DNA of 64,000 nucleotides from RGIG8124 sp045130665 (lineage in GTDB: Bacteria; Bacillota; Clostridia; Christensenellales; CAG-917), in assembly GCA_045130665.1 (NCBI GenBank), contig JBGUQC010000004.1, positions 186,001 to 250,000 of the forward strand, given 5' to 3'. Made by a program: the position numbers and the translations under genes. The notes under the pieces were generated by a model. It ran no database searches. It had not been told where the DNA came from and worked only from the letters and a program-made list of their open reading frames with translations. Below are positions 45,062-54,422 of this stretch, in pieces (within the stretch, counting starts at the first letter, position 1; each line of letters starts with the position of its first letter).

Positions 45062-45082
45062 AGAGATATACTAAAAAACCAT

Positions 45083-45112
45083 AAAAAAACAGGCCTCGCT
45101 GAAGAGACCTGC
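45083..45112 (-). terminator. Terminator of the lipoprotein gene
   Basis: On the minus strand, CAGGTCTC and GAGGCCTG arms with a six-base loop are followed by seven T. It lies about 20 bases after the stop. Confidence 0.9.
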
Positions 45113-45131
45113 TTAATTTATAAATTAAATT

Positions 45132-47774
45132 TTAGTCATCTGCAAACTGAACAAATATTATGTTCGCTTCATTGGAACCCTCAAACGCATCAATGCCAAT
45201 TCCAAGATTTAAATCAAATTGCGCAAATACCATTTGCTTGGAAATGCCTGTCGCTGCTTGGGAATATTCTCCAAATTGCAACTCACTTAACGCAAGAAAA
45301 TATGTAGCAAGATAAGATTCACATGCGGATGCACTTTCAAATGTTAGATATATTGTTAAAGACTTCTCCCAATCTTTTCCATGTTGTATATTGTTGTACA
45401 TTGTGGAATCCTTGGATTCATTTAAAATGGTGCTAAGATTATCTAGCGTTGGGAATCCCATACTTGCTATAAATGTGTTCGTTGCTGCTGGAGACATGTA
45501 TACTTCAGACTTGAATAACATGGTTATTGTGTTGCCATCTAAATAACGATATCTAAAGGACTTCACTCCTGCTTGTGTTTTGCTCTCCCAGTAATCTTGC
45601 TCATCATCAACAAATTTAAATCCATCACTAATTAATGCATTTGTGTATGTAGTTAAATAACTATCCATTTCACTTTCACTCTCAAATCCACATCTAACTT
45701 CAAGCATTAAATCATAGTTGAATAAGTAATTGGAAGATTCAATACTGTAATAATGTGTGTCAATAGCATACCAGTTATTAAGATTTTCATTACTTGTTAA
45801 TTGTAAAAATCCTTTTTCAGTAATTACTGTGTTAATGTCATTTAATGTATCATACTCTGGGAAATCATATGTCTTGTATGCAGTGATTGTGAATCCATTA
45901 TCAAATGAAATATCTATGTTGGATGTGCATGTAGTATCAGCTCTAATTACCTTAGTAAAATGATAGCTATCATTTTCATCTTGTGTAAAACCATTATCAT
46001 TTAATATAGATGCATAAGCAAGTGCAGCTAAAGGTCCATACTTTGGATCTGTAATTATAATATCACCATTATCTGTGTTCTCTTCCCCTGTATAGACTAA
46101 TGAAAGTGCATAGGATGCAAATGTTGGGAATGGTATAGCAATATCTGCATATCCTGGAAGGAATACTTGGTTAATTGTTTGTGTATAGCCGCCCCAATCT
46201 GTTAGTGCTTCTGGATATTCCCTGTTTGTATCATTCATCCATGCAATAGCAAGCTCTTCGCCTACTGCACCACCAAAACTAATCGTTACATCATGGATAT
46301 AACCATCTCCTGGATCTGTTTCAAATGTTGCAATTAAATGAACAACACTTGGATAGACATTGTCTAATACCATGCTAACTTGTGTAACAACTGGTGCACC
46401 CATTCCGTGAATTCCAGCATAGAATTTAAATAATTCCTTTAAAGTTGCATTAGAACTAATAAATGTTAAAGGTGCCTCTGCTTGGTTGGTAAATACATCC
46501 CAAATATTGTCTACATCATTAAATTGATTTGGTAATCTCTCGGATGAAGCATATATTGCATTGCCTTGCATTACATATGTAAGTGTGTCTATTTGGCCGT
46601 AGTAGTAATCAATATAGAATACATCATTATCAAGAGACATAACTGTGAAGTTGTCATTTGGACTGTTATCATAACTTCCACATACTAAATCTTGAGAAAC
46701 TACATTAATGCTTAAATAACCATCTGCTCTAATTACATAGTTGCCCTCTTCAATCAAGTCTAAGAAGTTATCCATTGCAGCTTCAGATACATTTGCAGCT
46801 ATATCCCAAATAGCAAATAACTCTACATCTTGAGTTAATTCTAAATTACTTGCATAAATAGGATTTCCAGTAGCTGTTAATGCCCAACCTTTGAAGAACT
46901 TGTTTTCAGGTTTAGTAAATGTACATGCTGGTAATTCGTAATTATATGTGGTTTGTACAGCTTGCATTGTGCCGCTGCCACCATTAGCATTAAATGAGAC
47001 ATTATAAATAATGTCTTCCCAAATTGCATAAAGAGGTAAACTTTCAGTAATATTAATTGTGGTTGTAGTAATTACACTACCTGTTGCAGTTAATGCCCAA
47101 CCAACAAATCTCTTGCCTGTTGGTGCTGTGAATCCATTCTCTGGTAATGTGTACTCTCCAGCATATTTTTGAGATGCCATAGTACCTGTTCCACCATTAG
47201 CATTAAAGTTAATTAAGAAGTTGTAATCCCAAATAGCATAAATCACTGTATTAGCACTAATAGAAACTATCTCTCCAGGTAATTTGAGTGCGTTAGAATT
47301 CTTGTTTCCTACTGCCCAGCCTAAGAAAGACATTCCAGATGGAGCTGTGAATGTACATGCTGGTAAGGTGTAAGATCTAGACTTTTGAACATTGCTCATT
47401 GTACCTGTTCCACCATTAGCATCAAAGGAAACATCATATGTTGCATATTGCCACATAGCATATACTGTAACATTGCCATTTACTGTTACTTTGTCCCCTG
47501 CCATCTTTAAGTCTTTATCATCTCTGGTTCCAATAGACCATCCTCTAAAGACCTTGCCATCTGGTGCAGTAAATGTACATGTAGGAAGTGTAAGTTGTTC
47601 ACCTTCTTTTATAACTACACTTTCAATGGTTCCACTTCCTCCATTACTATTGTAAACAATAGTATATTCATTTGGTGCTGTCTGCTGCTTTTTATTAGTA
47701 TCACAGGATGTAACTGTAACTACACATAAAACAACAACTAACATTAAAACTAAAATGCTAATAAGTTTTTTCAT
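45132..47774 (-). CDS. Large lipoprotein with Listeria-Bacteroides (InlB B-type) repeats
   Basis: An 880-residue secreted lipoprotein. The signal peptide ends in a V-T-S-C lipobox at about residue 24. Four repeats of about 70 residues (residues 35-325) follow, each with VSFNANGGSGTM, TLPACTFTAP and FxGWA signatures of the flg_new_2/Listeria-Bacteroides family. The remaining about 550 residues have no recognised domain, with repeated SEMDSY/SACESY-type segments suggesting internal duplication. Probably a surface-exposed binding protein. It follows the Sel1-repeat gene by 11 bases. Confidence 0.85.
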   Translation of the reverse strand: MKKLISILVLMLVVVLCVVTVTSCDTNKKQQTAPNEYTIVYNSNGGSGTIESVVIKEGEQLTLPTCTFTAPDGKVFRGWSIGTRDDKDLKMAGDKVTVNGNVTVYAMWQYATYDVSFDANGGTGTMSNVQKSRSYTLPACTFTAPSGMSFLGWAVGNKNSNALKLPGEIVSISANTVIYAIWDYNFLINFNANGGTGTMASQKYAGEYTLPENGFTAPTGKRFVGWALTATGSVITTTTINITESLPLYAIWEDIIYNVSFNANGGSGTMQAVQTTYNYELPACTFTKPENKFFKGWALTATGNPIYASNLELTQDVELFAIWDIAANVSEAAMDNFLDLIEEGNYVIRADGYLSINVVSQDLVCGSYDNSPNDNFTVMSLDNDVFYIDYYYGQIDTLTYVMQGNAIYASSERLPNQFNDVDNIWDVFTNQAEAPLTFISSNATLKELFKFYAGIHGMGAPVVTQVSMVLDNVYPSVVHLIATFETDPGDGYIHDVTISFGGAVGEELAIAWMNDTNREYPEALTDWGGYTQTINQVFLPGYADIAIPFPTFASYALSLVYTGEENTDNGDIIITDPKYGPLAALAYASILNDNGFTQDENDSYHFTKVIRADTTCTSNIDISFDNGFTITAYKTYDFPEYDTLNDINTVITEKGFLQLTSNENLNNWYAIDTHYYSIESSNYLFNYDLMLEVRCGFESESEMDSYLTTYTNALISDGFKFVDDEQDYWESKTQAGVKSFRYRYLDGNTITMLFKSEVYMSPAATNTFIASMGFPTLDNLSTILNESKDSTMYNNIQHGKDWEKSLTIYLTFESASACESYLATYFLALSELQFGEYSQAATGISKQMVFAQFDLNLGIGIDAFEGSNEANIIFVQFADD

Positions 47775-47785
47775 AACTTTCCTCT

Positions 47786-48322
47786 TTATCTATTTGCATC
47801 AATTTCTTTCAATCTCTTTATTGCTGGTTCATAACCACCTTGTGCTGCAAGTCTATACAATTGTATAGCATTGTCTAAATTCTTTTCACCGCCATATCCT
47901 CCTTCGAAACAATAACCATATTTATACATTGCTTCTGGATATTCTTCATTTTCTGCGGCTCTAAAATATAACCATCTGGCCTTTTTTAAATCTTTCTTAA
48001 CACCATATCCATAGAAATAACAATCTCCAAGATGACTTTCTGCAATTGCAATTTCATTATCATCTGCAGCTAAAAACCACTTATATGCCTCTTCTCTGTC
48101 TTGTTTAACGCCTTTTCCATCGTAAAAACATTTTCCAATATACAATTGAGCTAAACCTTGTGTTTGCATACTCTTAGATTCTATAGCACATGTAAAACAT
48201 TTATATGACTTGTCGTAGTCAACATCAACACCTTTTCCTTCAAAATAACATATACCCATTTTACATTGAGCATCTAAATCACCTTGATTTGCTAATTTGA
48301 TTAATTCTTGAATATCACTCAT
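47786..48322 (-). CDS. Sel1-like repeat protein
   Basis: A 178-residue protein of four Sel1 (SLR) repeats of about 36 residues. Each has the A-x-x-x-L-G-x-C-Y-F/Y-x-G-x-G-V pattern, for example IGKCFYDGKGVKQDREEAYKWF. These solenoids mediate protein-protein contacts. No signal peptide. It has its own promoter at 48356-48385, shared with the lipoprotein gene. Confidence 0.88.
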   Translation of the reverse strand: MSDIQELIKLANQGDLDAQCKMGICYFEGKGVDVDYDKSYKCFTCAIESKSMQTQGLAQLYIGKCFYDGKGVKQDREEAYKWFLAADDNEIAIAESHLGDCYFYGYGVKKDLKKARWLYFRAAENEEYPEAMYKYGYCFEGGYGGEKNLDNAIQLYRLAAQGGYEPAIKRLKEIDANR

Positions 48323-48347
48323 GTTTTCTCCAAAAATAAAAATTTAA

Positions 48348-48385
48348 TTGTAGTTATTATACTACAACTTCTCGTAAAAATTCAA
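48348..48385 (-). promoter_or_regulatory. Promoter of Sel1/lipoprotein operon with dyad on the -10
   Basis: Minus-strand TTGAAT and TATAAT with an 18-base spacer (48356-48385). A perfect inverted repeat, TTGTAG/CTACAA (48348-48367), brackets the -10 box, a typical repressor position. Confidence 0.7.
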
Positions 48386-48401
48386 ATTTTAAAGGATTTT
48401 C

Positions 48402-49049
48402 TTAATTTAAAATGATTTTTGCAACATCACATGGCTTTTCAGCTATATATTTTGCACCATGTTCTTTAAATTCTTCTAAATTGCCGTATCCCCATAATAC
48501 AGCTATTGTATCAAGTCCACACTCACGTGCACCATCTATATCGTAACATCTATCCCCAACCATAATAACTTGAGATCTATCCGTTACTCCTAAATTATCT
48601 AAAACCCAGTTAATAACATCCTTCTTGCTCTCTCTACTCTTATCTGAAACAGCACCACCAATAAAGTCTAAATATGGAGATATTCCATGGTAATCAAACA
48701 TTAATTTAGCAAATTTCTCTGGTTTGGATGTTGCAGATGCAACAATTACACCGTTTTCTTTCAATGTTTTGAGCAAATCAATAATGCCTTCATATGGTTC
48801 ACTCATCTTCCAGCCGTAATCATTGTATTTTTCTCTGTAACTTAGTATAAAATGCTCTGTTTCTTCTTCGCTTAAACCACAATAGAGGCGCATAGAAACA
48901 CGAAAAGGTGGACCAATCATCTTGTTTAGATCTTCTGGATTGTACTTCACACCACTTTCGTCTAATGTTGTCTTTATAGACTTAATAATGCCAGGAGCAC
49001 TAGCAAGTAAACATCCATCTAAGTCAAATAAGGCAACTTTGTATTTCAT
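48402..49049 (-). CDS. HAD-superfamily phosphatase (phosphoglycolate phosphatase-like)
   Basis: A 215-residue HAD hydrolase. Motif I is FDLDGCLLAS (nucleophile Asp), motif II ASATSKP, and motif III/IV lie around SRESKKDV and MVGDRCYDIDGA. The helical cap sits after motif I. Substrate unknown; Gph-like enzymes remove phosphate from small metabolites. Starts inside the end of nnrD (ATGA overlap). Confidence 0.88.
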   Translation of the reverse strand: MKYKVALFDLDGCLLASAPGIIKSIKTTLDESGVKYNPEDLNKMIGPPFRVSMRLYCGLSEEETEHFILSYREKYNDYGWKMSEPYEGIIDLLKTLKENGVIVASATSKPEKFAKLMFDYHGISPYLDFIGGAVSDKSRESKKDVINWVLDNLGVTDRSQVIMVGDRCYDIDGARECGLDTIAVLWGYGNLEEFKEHGAKYIAEKPCDVAKIILN

Positions 49050-49924
49050 GCCATCACCTCATCTAAAACTTTTGGAATTAAATCAATAATATCTGTTGGA
49101 AGAGATGAATATTCGTTAATATCACTAATCTCTGCTGCTCTACCTAAGATATAGCATCCAGCTTTTGCAGCATCTAATATATTCATGCCCCAAGCTAGTA
49201 GTCCACAAATGATTCCAGATAACACATCACCACTGCCACCCTTTGCAAGCCTTACATTTCCGGTTACATTTTTGTACACTTTTTCACCATCTGAAATGTA
49301 TGATACAGGACTTCCTTTAATTACAACAATTGCATTAACTTTTTTGGCATATTCTTTAGCAATATCTGCACTGTTTTCTTGAATGGTTTTTATATCAATA
49401 CCACTGATCCTTTCCATCTCTTTTATGTGTGGTGTTAAAATGCATCTTCCGTTAAAGTTTTCTATGCCTTTTGTAGCATATAAACCATCTGCATCTATAA
49501 CTATGTTTTGTTTGCCACAATCTAGTATGTGCTTAACAATGCTTTCTGCATCACCTTGGCCCATTCCCATACCTATTGCAAAGGCTGTGCCTCTAACCAT
49601 TAAACTATCTATTTGAGATGCATTATAAACAATTTGTCCATCCTTAGACGTTAAAGAAAATAGTGAGGAAAATTGAGTTAATCCGTACAAATCGGCACTT
49701 AAAGTGTCTGGAACTGCAAGTACAGACGTTCCGCAACCACTTCTCATACTAGCCTTACCTAACGATACTAATACCTTATTTGATGCCATACTGCTGAACT
49801 CTGGAGCACCTACATAATTCTTACTTCCGCCTATAATTACACTCTGTCCAAATGTGCCTTTATTGGACTTAATATTCCTTCTTGGGAATAGTGATTTAAT
49901 GGTGTTTAATGTGATTTCTTCCAT
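49046..49924 (-). CDS. nnrD: ADP-dependent NAD(P)H-hydrate dehydratase
   Basis: About 292 residues, matching the C-terminal (NnrD/YjeF-C) repair enzyme that dehydrates damaged NAD(P)HX using ADP. Motifs: GTFGQSVIIGGS near the start, VIDADGLYA, LTPHIKEM, VIKGS and the signature KGGSGDVLSGIICG. The epimerase half (NnrE) is absent here and must be elsewhere. The ATG at 49924, just after recX, gives the family-typical N-terminus; an upstream in-frame ATG at 49975 would overlap recX by 43 bases. Confidence 0.92.
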   Translation of the reverse strand: MEEITLNTIKSLFPRRNIKSNKGTFGQSVIIGGSKNYVGAPEFSSMASNKVLVSLGKASMRSGCGTSVLAVPDTLSADLYGLTQFSSLFSLTSKDGQIVYNASQIDSLMVRGTAFAIGMGMGQGDAESIVKHILDCGKQNIVIDADGLYATKGIENFNGRCILTPHIKEMERISGIDIKTIQENSADIAKEYAKKVNAIVVIKGSPVSYISDGEKVYKNVTGNVRLAKGGSGDVLSGIICGLLAWGMNILDAAKAGCYILGRAAEISDINEYSSLPTDIIDLIPKVLDEVMA

Positions 49925-49932
49925 AAAAATTA

Positions 49933-50460
49933 TTACTTGTGAATGGTGCTTAAAACTGCAGTAATTGTGTCCCAATTATACCCTTTTTGATATAAGTGTT
50001 GACCTACTTTTGCTTTTCCTTCTGCATCTAAAACTAAGTGCTTTTTCTCTAGATATTTTACAGCGTATTCTCTGCACTTATCTTTCTCTAAATTGCTATC
50101 AAAAAACTCACTTAATGCCTTGTAAACCAACTTCTCGTTAACCCTCTTTTCATTGATAAGCTTATACTCTATTTTCTTCTTCCCCACTTTCTTGCTCTTA
50201 ACCTCAATATATAGCCTGCAATAGTCATAATCGTCTATGTAACCATAGTACTTCATCTTCTCTATTACTTGCTCTATCTCAGTTTTGTGGAATCCTTTTT
50301 CGTATAACTTCTCTCTTACTTGATATTCGGTCTTTGGAGATTTTAAAAATTTCGCGGCAGTATCAAAGGCAAGGCGATATTCCTTCGCCTCACCTTCAAT
50401 TGTGTCTACTAATATTTCAGATTTTGTCTGGTTTGTTAAAATATCGTCAATGTCTTTCAT
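49933..50460 (-). CDS. recX: Recombination regulator RecX
   Basis: About 175 residues with three-helix RecX repeats: KSPKTEYQVREKLYEKGF, YGYIDDYDYCRLYIE and GYNWDTITAVL. It limits RecA filament extension. The ATG at 50460 overlaps the ilvE stop as TAATG and gives the usual length; an earlier ATG at 50481 would lie inside ilvE. RecA itself is not in the window. Confidence 0.9.
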   Translation of the reverse strand: MKDIDDILTNQTKSEILVDTIEGEAKEYRLAFDTAAKFLKSPKTEYQVREKLYEKGFHKTEIEQVIEKMKYYGYIDDYDYCRLYIEVKSKKVGKKKIEYKLINEKRVNEKLVYKALSEFFDSNLEKDKCREYAVKYLEKKHLVLDAEGKAKVGQHLYQKGYNWDTITAVLSTIHK

Positions 50461-51521
50461 TAATTGACATGATAAACCCAACCAAATGGATCTGGTAAAC
50501 GTTGTGTTTGGATACCGGTAATCTCATCATATAACATTTCTGTTATCTTACCCATCTTTCCACCGTTGATTTCCATTGTTACATTTTTATATGTAATTGT
50601 TCCAACTGGTGAAATAACAGCTGCTGTACCTGTTCCAAATGCCTCGTCTAATTTGCCATTGTTGTATGCTGAAACGATTTCTGCAATTGGTACAACTCTC
50701 TCTTCAACCTTGATTCCCTTCTTCTTGAGAACTTGGATAGCTGAATCTCTTGTAATTCCTCTTAAAATAGAACCGTCTAATTCTGCTGTAACAACAACAC
50801 CGTCAATTACAAAGAACATGTTCATTGAACCAACTTCTGTAACATTAGACTTTGTCTCACCGTCTAACCATAAAACTTGGTCATATCCTTTCTCGTGTGC
50901 AACTTCTCCAGCAAGTAATGAACATGCATAGTTACCCATACACTTTGCTTCACCTGTTCCACCTTGGGATGCTCTTGTGTAAACATCTTCAACAATCAAC
51001 TTTGTTGGTTGTAAACCGTGCTCATAATAACTTCCAACTGGTGAAAGAATAATAGCAAATAAGAATTTCTTGGATGGGTGAACACCTAAGAAAGCTTCGC
51101 TTCCGAACATAAATGGACGGATATATAATGATGTGCCTGGTGCTGTTGGAATCCAGTCTTTCTCTAATTCAACAAGCTCAGATAATGCTTTAAGAACTAC
51201 ATCAATGTCAACTTTTGCCATGCAAAGTCTTTCTGCACTTCTGTTCATTCTAATGAAATTGTCTCTTGGACGGAACATTGTGATCTTGCCATCTGCATTC
51301 TTGTATGCTTTTAAGCCTTCGAAAATGCCTTGTCCATAATGGAGAGAACAACATGCTGGAGAAATCTTGAAATCGTCAAATGGTATGATTTCTGGTTCAT
51401 CCCAGCCACCTTTAGATGCGTCATATTCCATAACTAACATATGATCTGTGAAATATTTTCCAAATCCTAGTTTGCTGAAATCTGGCTTTTGCTTTCTTTC
51501 TTTTACTAAAGTAACTTTCAT
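50460..51521 (-). CDS. ilvE: Branched-chain amino acid aminotransferase
   Basis: A 353-residue class IV PLP enzyme transferring amino groups to and from Leu, Ile and Val. The PLP lysine is in GEAKCMGNYA, with conserved RPFMFGSEAFLGV and GTGTAAVISPVG. Length is typical of the long bacterial BCAT type (about 340-360). It lies between yigZ and recX, so it is not in an ilv/leu operon, and may serve amino acid catabolism. Confidence 0.95.
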   Translation of the reverse strand: MKVTLVKERKQKPDFSKLGFGKYFTDHMLVMEYDASKGGWDEPEIIPFDDFKISPACCSLHYGQGIFEGLKAYKNADGKITMFRPRDNFIRMNRSAERLCMAKVDIDVVLKALSELVELEKDWIPTAPGTSLYIRPFMFGSEAFLGVHPSKKFLFAIILSPVGSYYEHGLQPTKLIVEDVYTRASQGGTGEAKCMGNYACSLLAGEVAHEKGYDQVLWLDGETKSNVTEVGSMNMFFVIDGVVVTAELDGSILRGITRDSAIQVLKKKGIKVEERVVPIAEIVSAYNNGKLDEAFGTGTAAVISPVGTITYKNVTMEINGGKMGKITEMLYDEITGIQTQRLPDPFGWVYHVN

Positions 51522-51522
51522 T

Positions 51523-52155
51523 TTATATCTCCTTTGAAGGTATTATTACATAACCTTCACTTTGTTTTTTAATTTCTGCTTTTCCTTTTGTGCATTCAGT
51601 TATGTTATTAACAAAACTGTCTGTATCTTTTTCGCTAATTGCAAATGTAGATGTTACTAAATCTTCGTATTTAGACTCTACCTTCACATAACCTAGTTTT
51701 TGTGCCATATTCTCAACCAAAGCATTGTCTGGATAAGAACATGTGACTTCATAGAAAAGTCTCTTAACTTTTTGTGCAATATCAGAAACTCTTAATCCCT
51801 CAATTGCTGCATCTTTGTATGCTGTTAATAATCCACTTGCCCCAAGTAGTATTCCGCCAAAGTATCTTGTAACAACACATACGCTTTGCTTTATACCCTT
51901 GTTCTTTAATACCTCGTATATTGGTATTCCTGCTGTGCCTTGTGGTTCACCATCATCTGAATACCTAAAGGTATTATCGTCAATTATGTATGCATAACAA
52001 TTATGCCTTGCATCTGGAAATTCCTTCTTTATCTTTGAAACAAATTCCTCTGCTTCATCTTTATTAACATTTCCTTTAATAGAACAAATGAACCTGGATT
52101 TCTTTACAGTTATCTCGCTTCTAAATGTTCCGTTAACTATGTTAATATCACTCAT
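51523..52155 (-). CDS. yigZ: IMPACT/YigZ family protein
   Basis: A 210-residue protein of the UPF0029/IMPACT family: KKSRFICSIKGNV, FPDARHNCYAYII and YSDDGEPQGTAGIPI are the family's conserved blocks, followed by TRYFGGILLGASGL. A C-terminal DUF1949 domain follows. It is thought to act on ribosomes or nucleotides; bacterial function is unclear. Coupled by TAATG to tyrS. Confidence 0.92.
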   Translation of the reverse strand: MSDINIVNGTFRSEITVKKSRFICSIKGNVNKDEAEEFVSKIKKEFPDARHNCYAYIIDDNTFRYSDDGEPQGTAGIPIYEVLKNKGIKQSVCVVTRYFGGILLGASGLLTAYKDAAIEGLRVSDIAQKVKRLFYEVTCSYPDNALVENMAQKLGYVKVESKYEDLVTSTFAISEKDTDSFVNNITECTKGKAEIKKQSEGYVIIPSKEI

Positions 52156-53372
52156 TATAAGGTTATCTTCCAGAAATTCTTCTTTCCTTTTTGAAGTACA
52201 AATCCGTTTGCTAGTTGTGAATCTGTAAGTTGAGCATTGATATCATTGATCTTTTCTCCATCTACAGAAATACCGCCACCTTGGATAAGTCTTCTTGCTT
52301 CACCTTTACTTGGTGCTGCTTTAATGTACACTAAAACGTCTACAACGCTCTTTATATCCGCACTAATCGTTGCTGTTGGCATATTCTCTGAATCTCCACC
52401 GAATGCAGCATGTGCCTTCTTAAGTGCGATTTCAGCCTCATCTTTGCCGTGTACAAGAGCTGTTAGCTCATAAGCTAACCTTTCTTTTGCAGCATTCATT
52501 CTTTCGTCTCTGTATTTTGTGAGCTCAAGAATCTCGTCTACAGGTAAGAATGTTAAGAATCTGAATACTTTCTCTACATCTGCATCATCAATGTTTCTCC
52601 AGTATTGGAAGAAATCATATGGAGCTGTCTTGTTTGGATCAAGCCATACAGCACCTTTTGCTGTTTTACCCATCTTAATGCCTTCAGATGTTGTAAGAAG
52701 TGCAAATGTAATTGCAAAAGCAGCCTTTTGCTCCTTTCTTCTAATTAAATCTGCACCAGATAACATGTTAGACCATTGGTCATCACCACCACATTGAAGA
52801 ACACAACCATACTTTCTGTTTAATACTAAAAAGTCATAAGATTGCATTAACATGTAGTTGAATTCTAAGAATGTTAAGCCCTTTTCTAATCTTTGCTTGT
52901 AACATTCTGCGGTTAACATCTTGTTTACACTAAAATGTGCACCGACTTCCCTAAGGAAGTCTATATAGTTCAAATCTAATAACCAATCTGCATTATTTAC
53001 TAAGATTGCTGCATTCTCGCCATCAAATCTAACGAATCTAGACATTTGCTTTTTGAAACACTCAACATTGTGTGCAATTGTCTCTTTTGTCATCATTGTT
53101 CTCATATCGGTTCTTCCACTTGGATCTCCAATCATTGCAGTACCACCACCAATTAAGATAATTGGACGATGACCAGCATCTTGAAGTCTCTTTGCAACGA
53201 TCATTTGCATGAAGTGTCCTACATGAAGTGAATCTGCTGTTGGATCAAAACCAATATAAAAGGATTGTGGACCAGAATCTAACATTGCCTTTAAATCGTC
53301 TTCAAATACAACTTGCTTTACAATGCCACGCTCTTTAAGCTCATCTAAAATCCCTTTTTTAACTTCTGCCAT
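52155..53372 (-). CDS. tyrS: Tyrosine-tRNA ligase
   Basis: A 405-residue class I synthetase. The HIGH-type motif is in PTADSLHVGHFM and the KMSKS-type loop reads KMGKT in GIKMGKTAKGAVW. A C-terminal S4 RNA-binding domain follows (from about 340: PSKGEARRLIQGGGISVDGEKI). Intact and of usual length. The upstream region has a promoter with a dyad but no T-box, in contrast to many clostridial tyrS genes. Confidence 0.97.
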   Translation of the reverse strand: MAEVKKGILDELKERGIVKQVVFEDDLKAMLDSGPQSFYIGFDPTADSLHVGHFMQMIVAKRLQDAGHRPIILIGGGTAMIGDPSGRTDMRTMMTKETIAHNVECFKKQMSRFVRFDGENAAILVNNADWLLDLNYIDFLREVGAHFSVNKMLTAECYKQRLEKGLTFLEFNYMLMQSYDFLVLNRKYGCVLQCGGDDQWSNMLSGADLIRRKEQKAAFAITFALLTTSEGIKMGKTAKGAVWLDPNKTAPYDFFQYWRNIDDADVEKVFRFLTFLPVDEILELTKYRDERMNAAKERLAYELTALVHGKDEAEIALKKAHAAFGGDSENMPTATISADIKSVVDVLVYIKAAPSKGEARRLIQGGGISVDGEKINDINAQLTDSQLANGFVLQKGKKNFWKITL

Positions 53373-53408
53373 TTTTTACCTCGTATGTATAAAAATTAAT
53401 TTAGCATA

Positions 53409-53438
53409 ATTCTAGCACTAACTTTGTTTAGTGTCTAG
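53409..53438 (-). promoter_or_regulatory. tyrS operon promoter containing a dyad
   Basis: Minus-strand TAGACA (-35) and TAGAAT (-10, extended by TGC) are 17 bases apart. CTAGACACTAA/TTAGTGCTAG arms fill the interval between the two boxes, so a bound repressor would exclude polymerase. Alternatively it is an RNA hairpin at the transcript start. Confidence 0.6.
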
Positions 53439-53640
53439 AAAAAATTACAATTATAAAAACATCCCAAAAATCATAGAATTATTATTCTATTTGCATATCA
53501 TGTTAAATCACACAATATTTTTGATTTTTCAAATAAATTTTTAATGTTTCACTTAACTTTTCAAGTATTTATTCAATTTTGCTAAAAATTGTTTCACACC
53601 GTATCTTTTCAAAAATTAAACTTAAAAATTTAATTTTTTA

Positions 53641-53669
53641 TTGAGTTTTAAACTGCGTTTTGGTAGAAT
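53641..53669 (+). promoter_or_regulatory. Promoter of the GGGtGRT gene pair
   Basis: TTGAGT and TAGAAT with a 17-base spacer, 45 bases before the ATG, which has a strong TGGAGGA site. An AT-rich inverted repeat directly upstream could act as an UP-type element. Confidence 0.75.
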
Positions 53670-53713
53670 ATATCTAACATTTTAAAAATTAATCACAAAA
53701 ATGGAGGAATTTT

Positions 53714-54406
53714 ATGCAATATTCAAGCGAAGTTCAAAAAATGTGTTGTGTTGCACAAGGCTGTAATCATGGTCCTTCTCCAATTCCAGAAGAAGGTAAA
53801 TGGATACAAGCACGTGAAATTAAGGATATTTCTGGTTTCACTCATGGTGTTGGTTGGTGTGCTCCACAACAAGGTGCATGTAAATTATCACTCAATATTA
53901 AGAATGGTGTAATAGTTGAAGCACTTGTCGAAACAATAGGTTGTTCAGGTATGACACAATCTGCAGCTATGGCTGGAGAAATTTTACCAGGCAAAACAGT
54001 TCTCGAGGCATTAAACACAGACTTAGTCTGTGATGCTATCAATACAGCTATGAGAGAATTGTTCTTACAAATCGCTTACGGCCGTTCACAATCCGCTTTC
54101 TCAGATGATGGATTAGTTGTTGGCGCAGGCCTTGAAGACCTTGGTAAAGGATTAAGAAGCCAAATTGGTACTATTTATTCAACATTAGAAAAAGGACCAC
54201 GTTACTTAGATATAGCTGAAGGTTATGTTCAAAAGCTCGCCTTAGATGAAAATAATGAAATCATTGGTTACGAATTCTGCAAACTCGGTGTCATGATGGA
54301 TTTAATCAACAAAGGCATGGATCCAGCAGAAGCATACAAAAAATGCGTTGGAACATATGGTAGATATGCAGACGGTGTCAAGTATATCAACCCAAGACAT
54401 GAATAA
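53714..54406 (+). CDS. NifU-like scaffold-type partner of GGGtGRT protein
   Basis: A 230-residue soluble protein. Cysteines cluster at the start (MCCVAQGCNHG), in VGWCAPQQGACKL and in ETIGCSGMTQSAA, the last resembling the Cys-x-A/G loop of NifU/IscU scaffolds. A GKTVLEALNTD helix supports that comparison. It is always seen as the partner of the GGGtGRT gene in gut Firmicutes, as here, 17 bases upstream. Metal or Fe-S handling is a guess; function is not established. Strong promoter and ribosome site suggest high expression. Confidence 0.75.
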   Translation: MQYSSEVQKMCCVAQGCNHGPSPIPEEGKWIQAREIKDISGFTHGVGWCAPQQGACKLSLNIKNGVIVEALVETIGCSGMTQSAAMAGEILPGKTVLEALNTDLVCDAINTAMRELFLQIAYGRSQSAFSDDGLVVGAGLEDLGKGLRSQIGTIYSTLEKGPRYLDIAEGYVQKLALDENNEIIGYEFCKLGVMMDLINKGMDPAEAYKKCVGTYGRYADGVKYINPRHE

Positions 54407-54422
54407 TTAGGAGGGTTTAATT

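Larger units (their letters stand above)
53373..53713. other. Divergent intergenic region between tyrS and the GGGtGRT pair
   Basis: These 340 AT-rich bases hold the tyrS promoter/dyad (53409-53438), an AAAAATTAAA/TTTAATTTTT inverted repeat (53611-53639) and the plus-strand promoter at 53641-53669. No gene or T-box was found in the remaining about 170 bases. Confidence 0.6.

Noticed and set aside
53373..53713. T-box riboswitch upstream of tyrS
   Set aside because: No AGGGTGG-type T-box core or specifier loop was found; only a promoter with a dyad is present.
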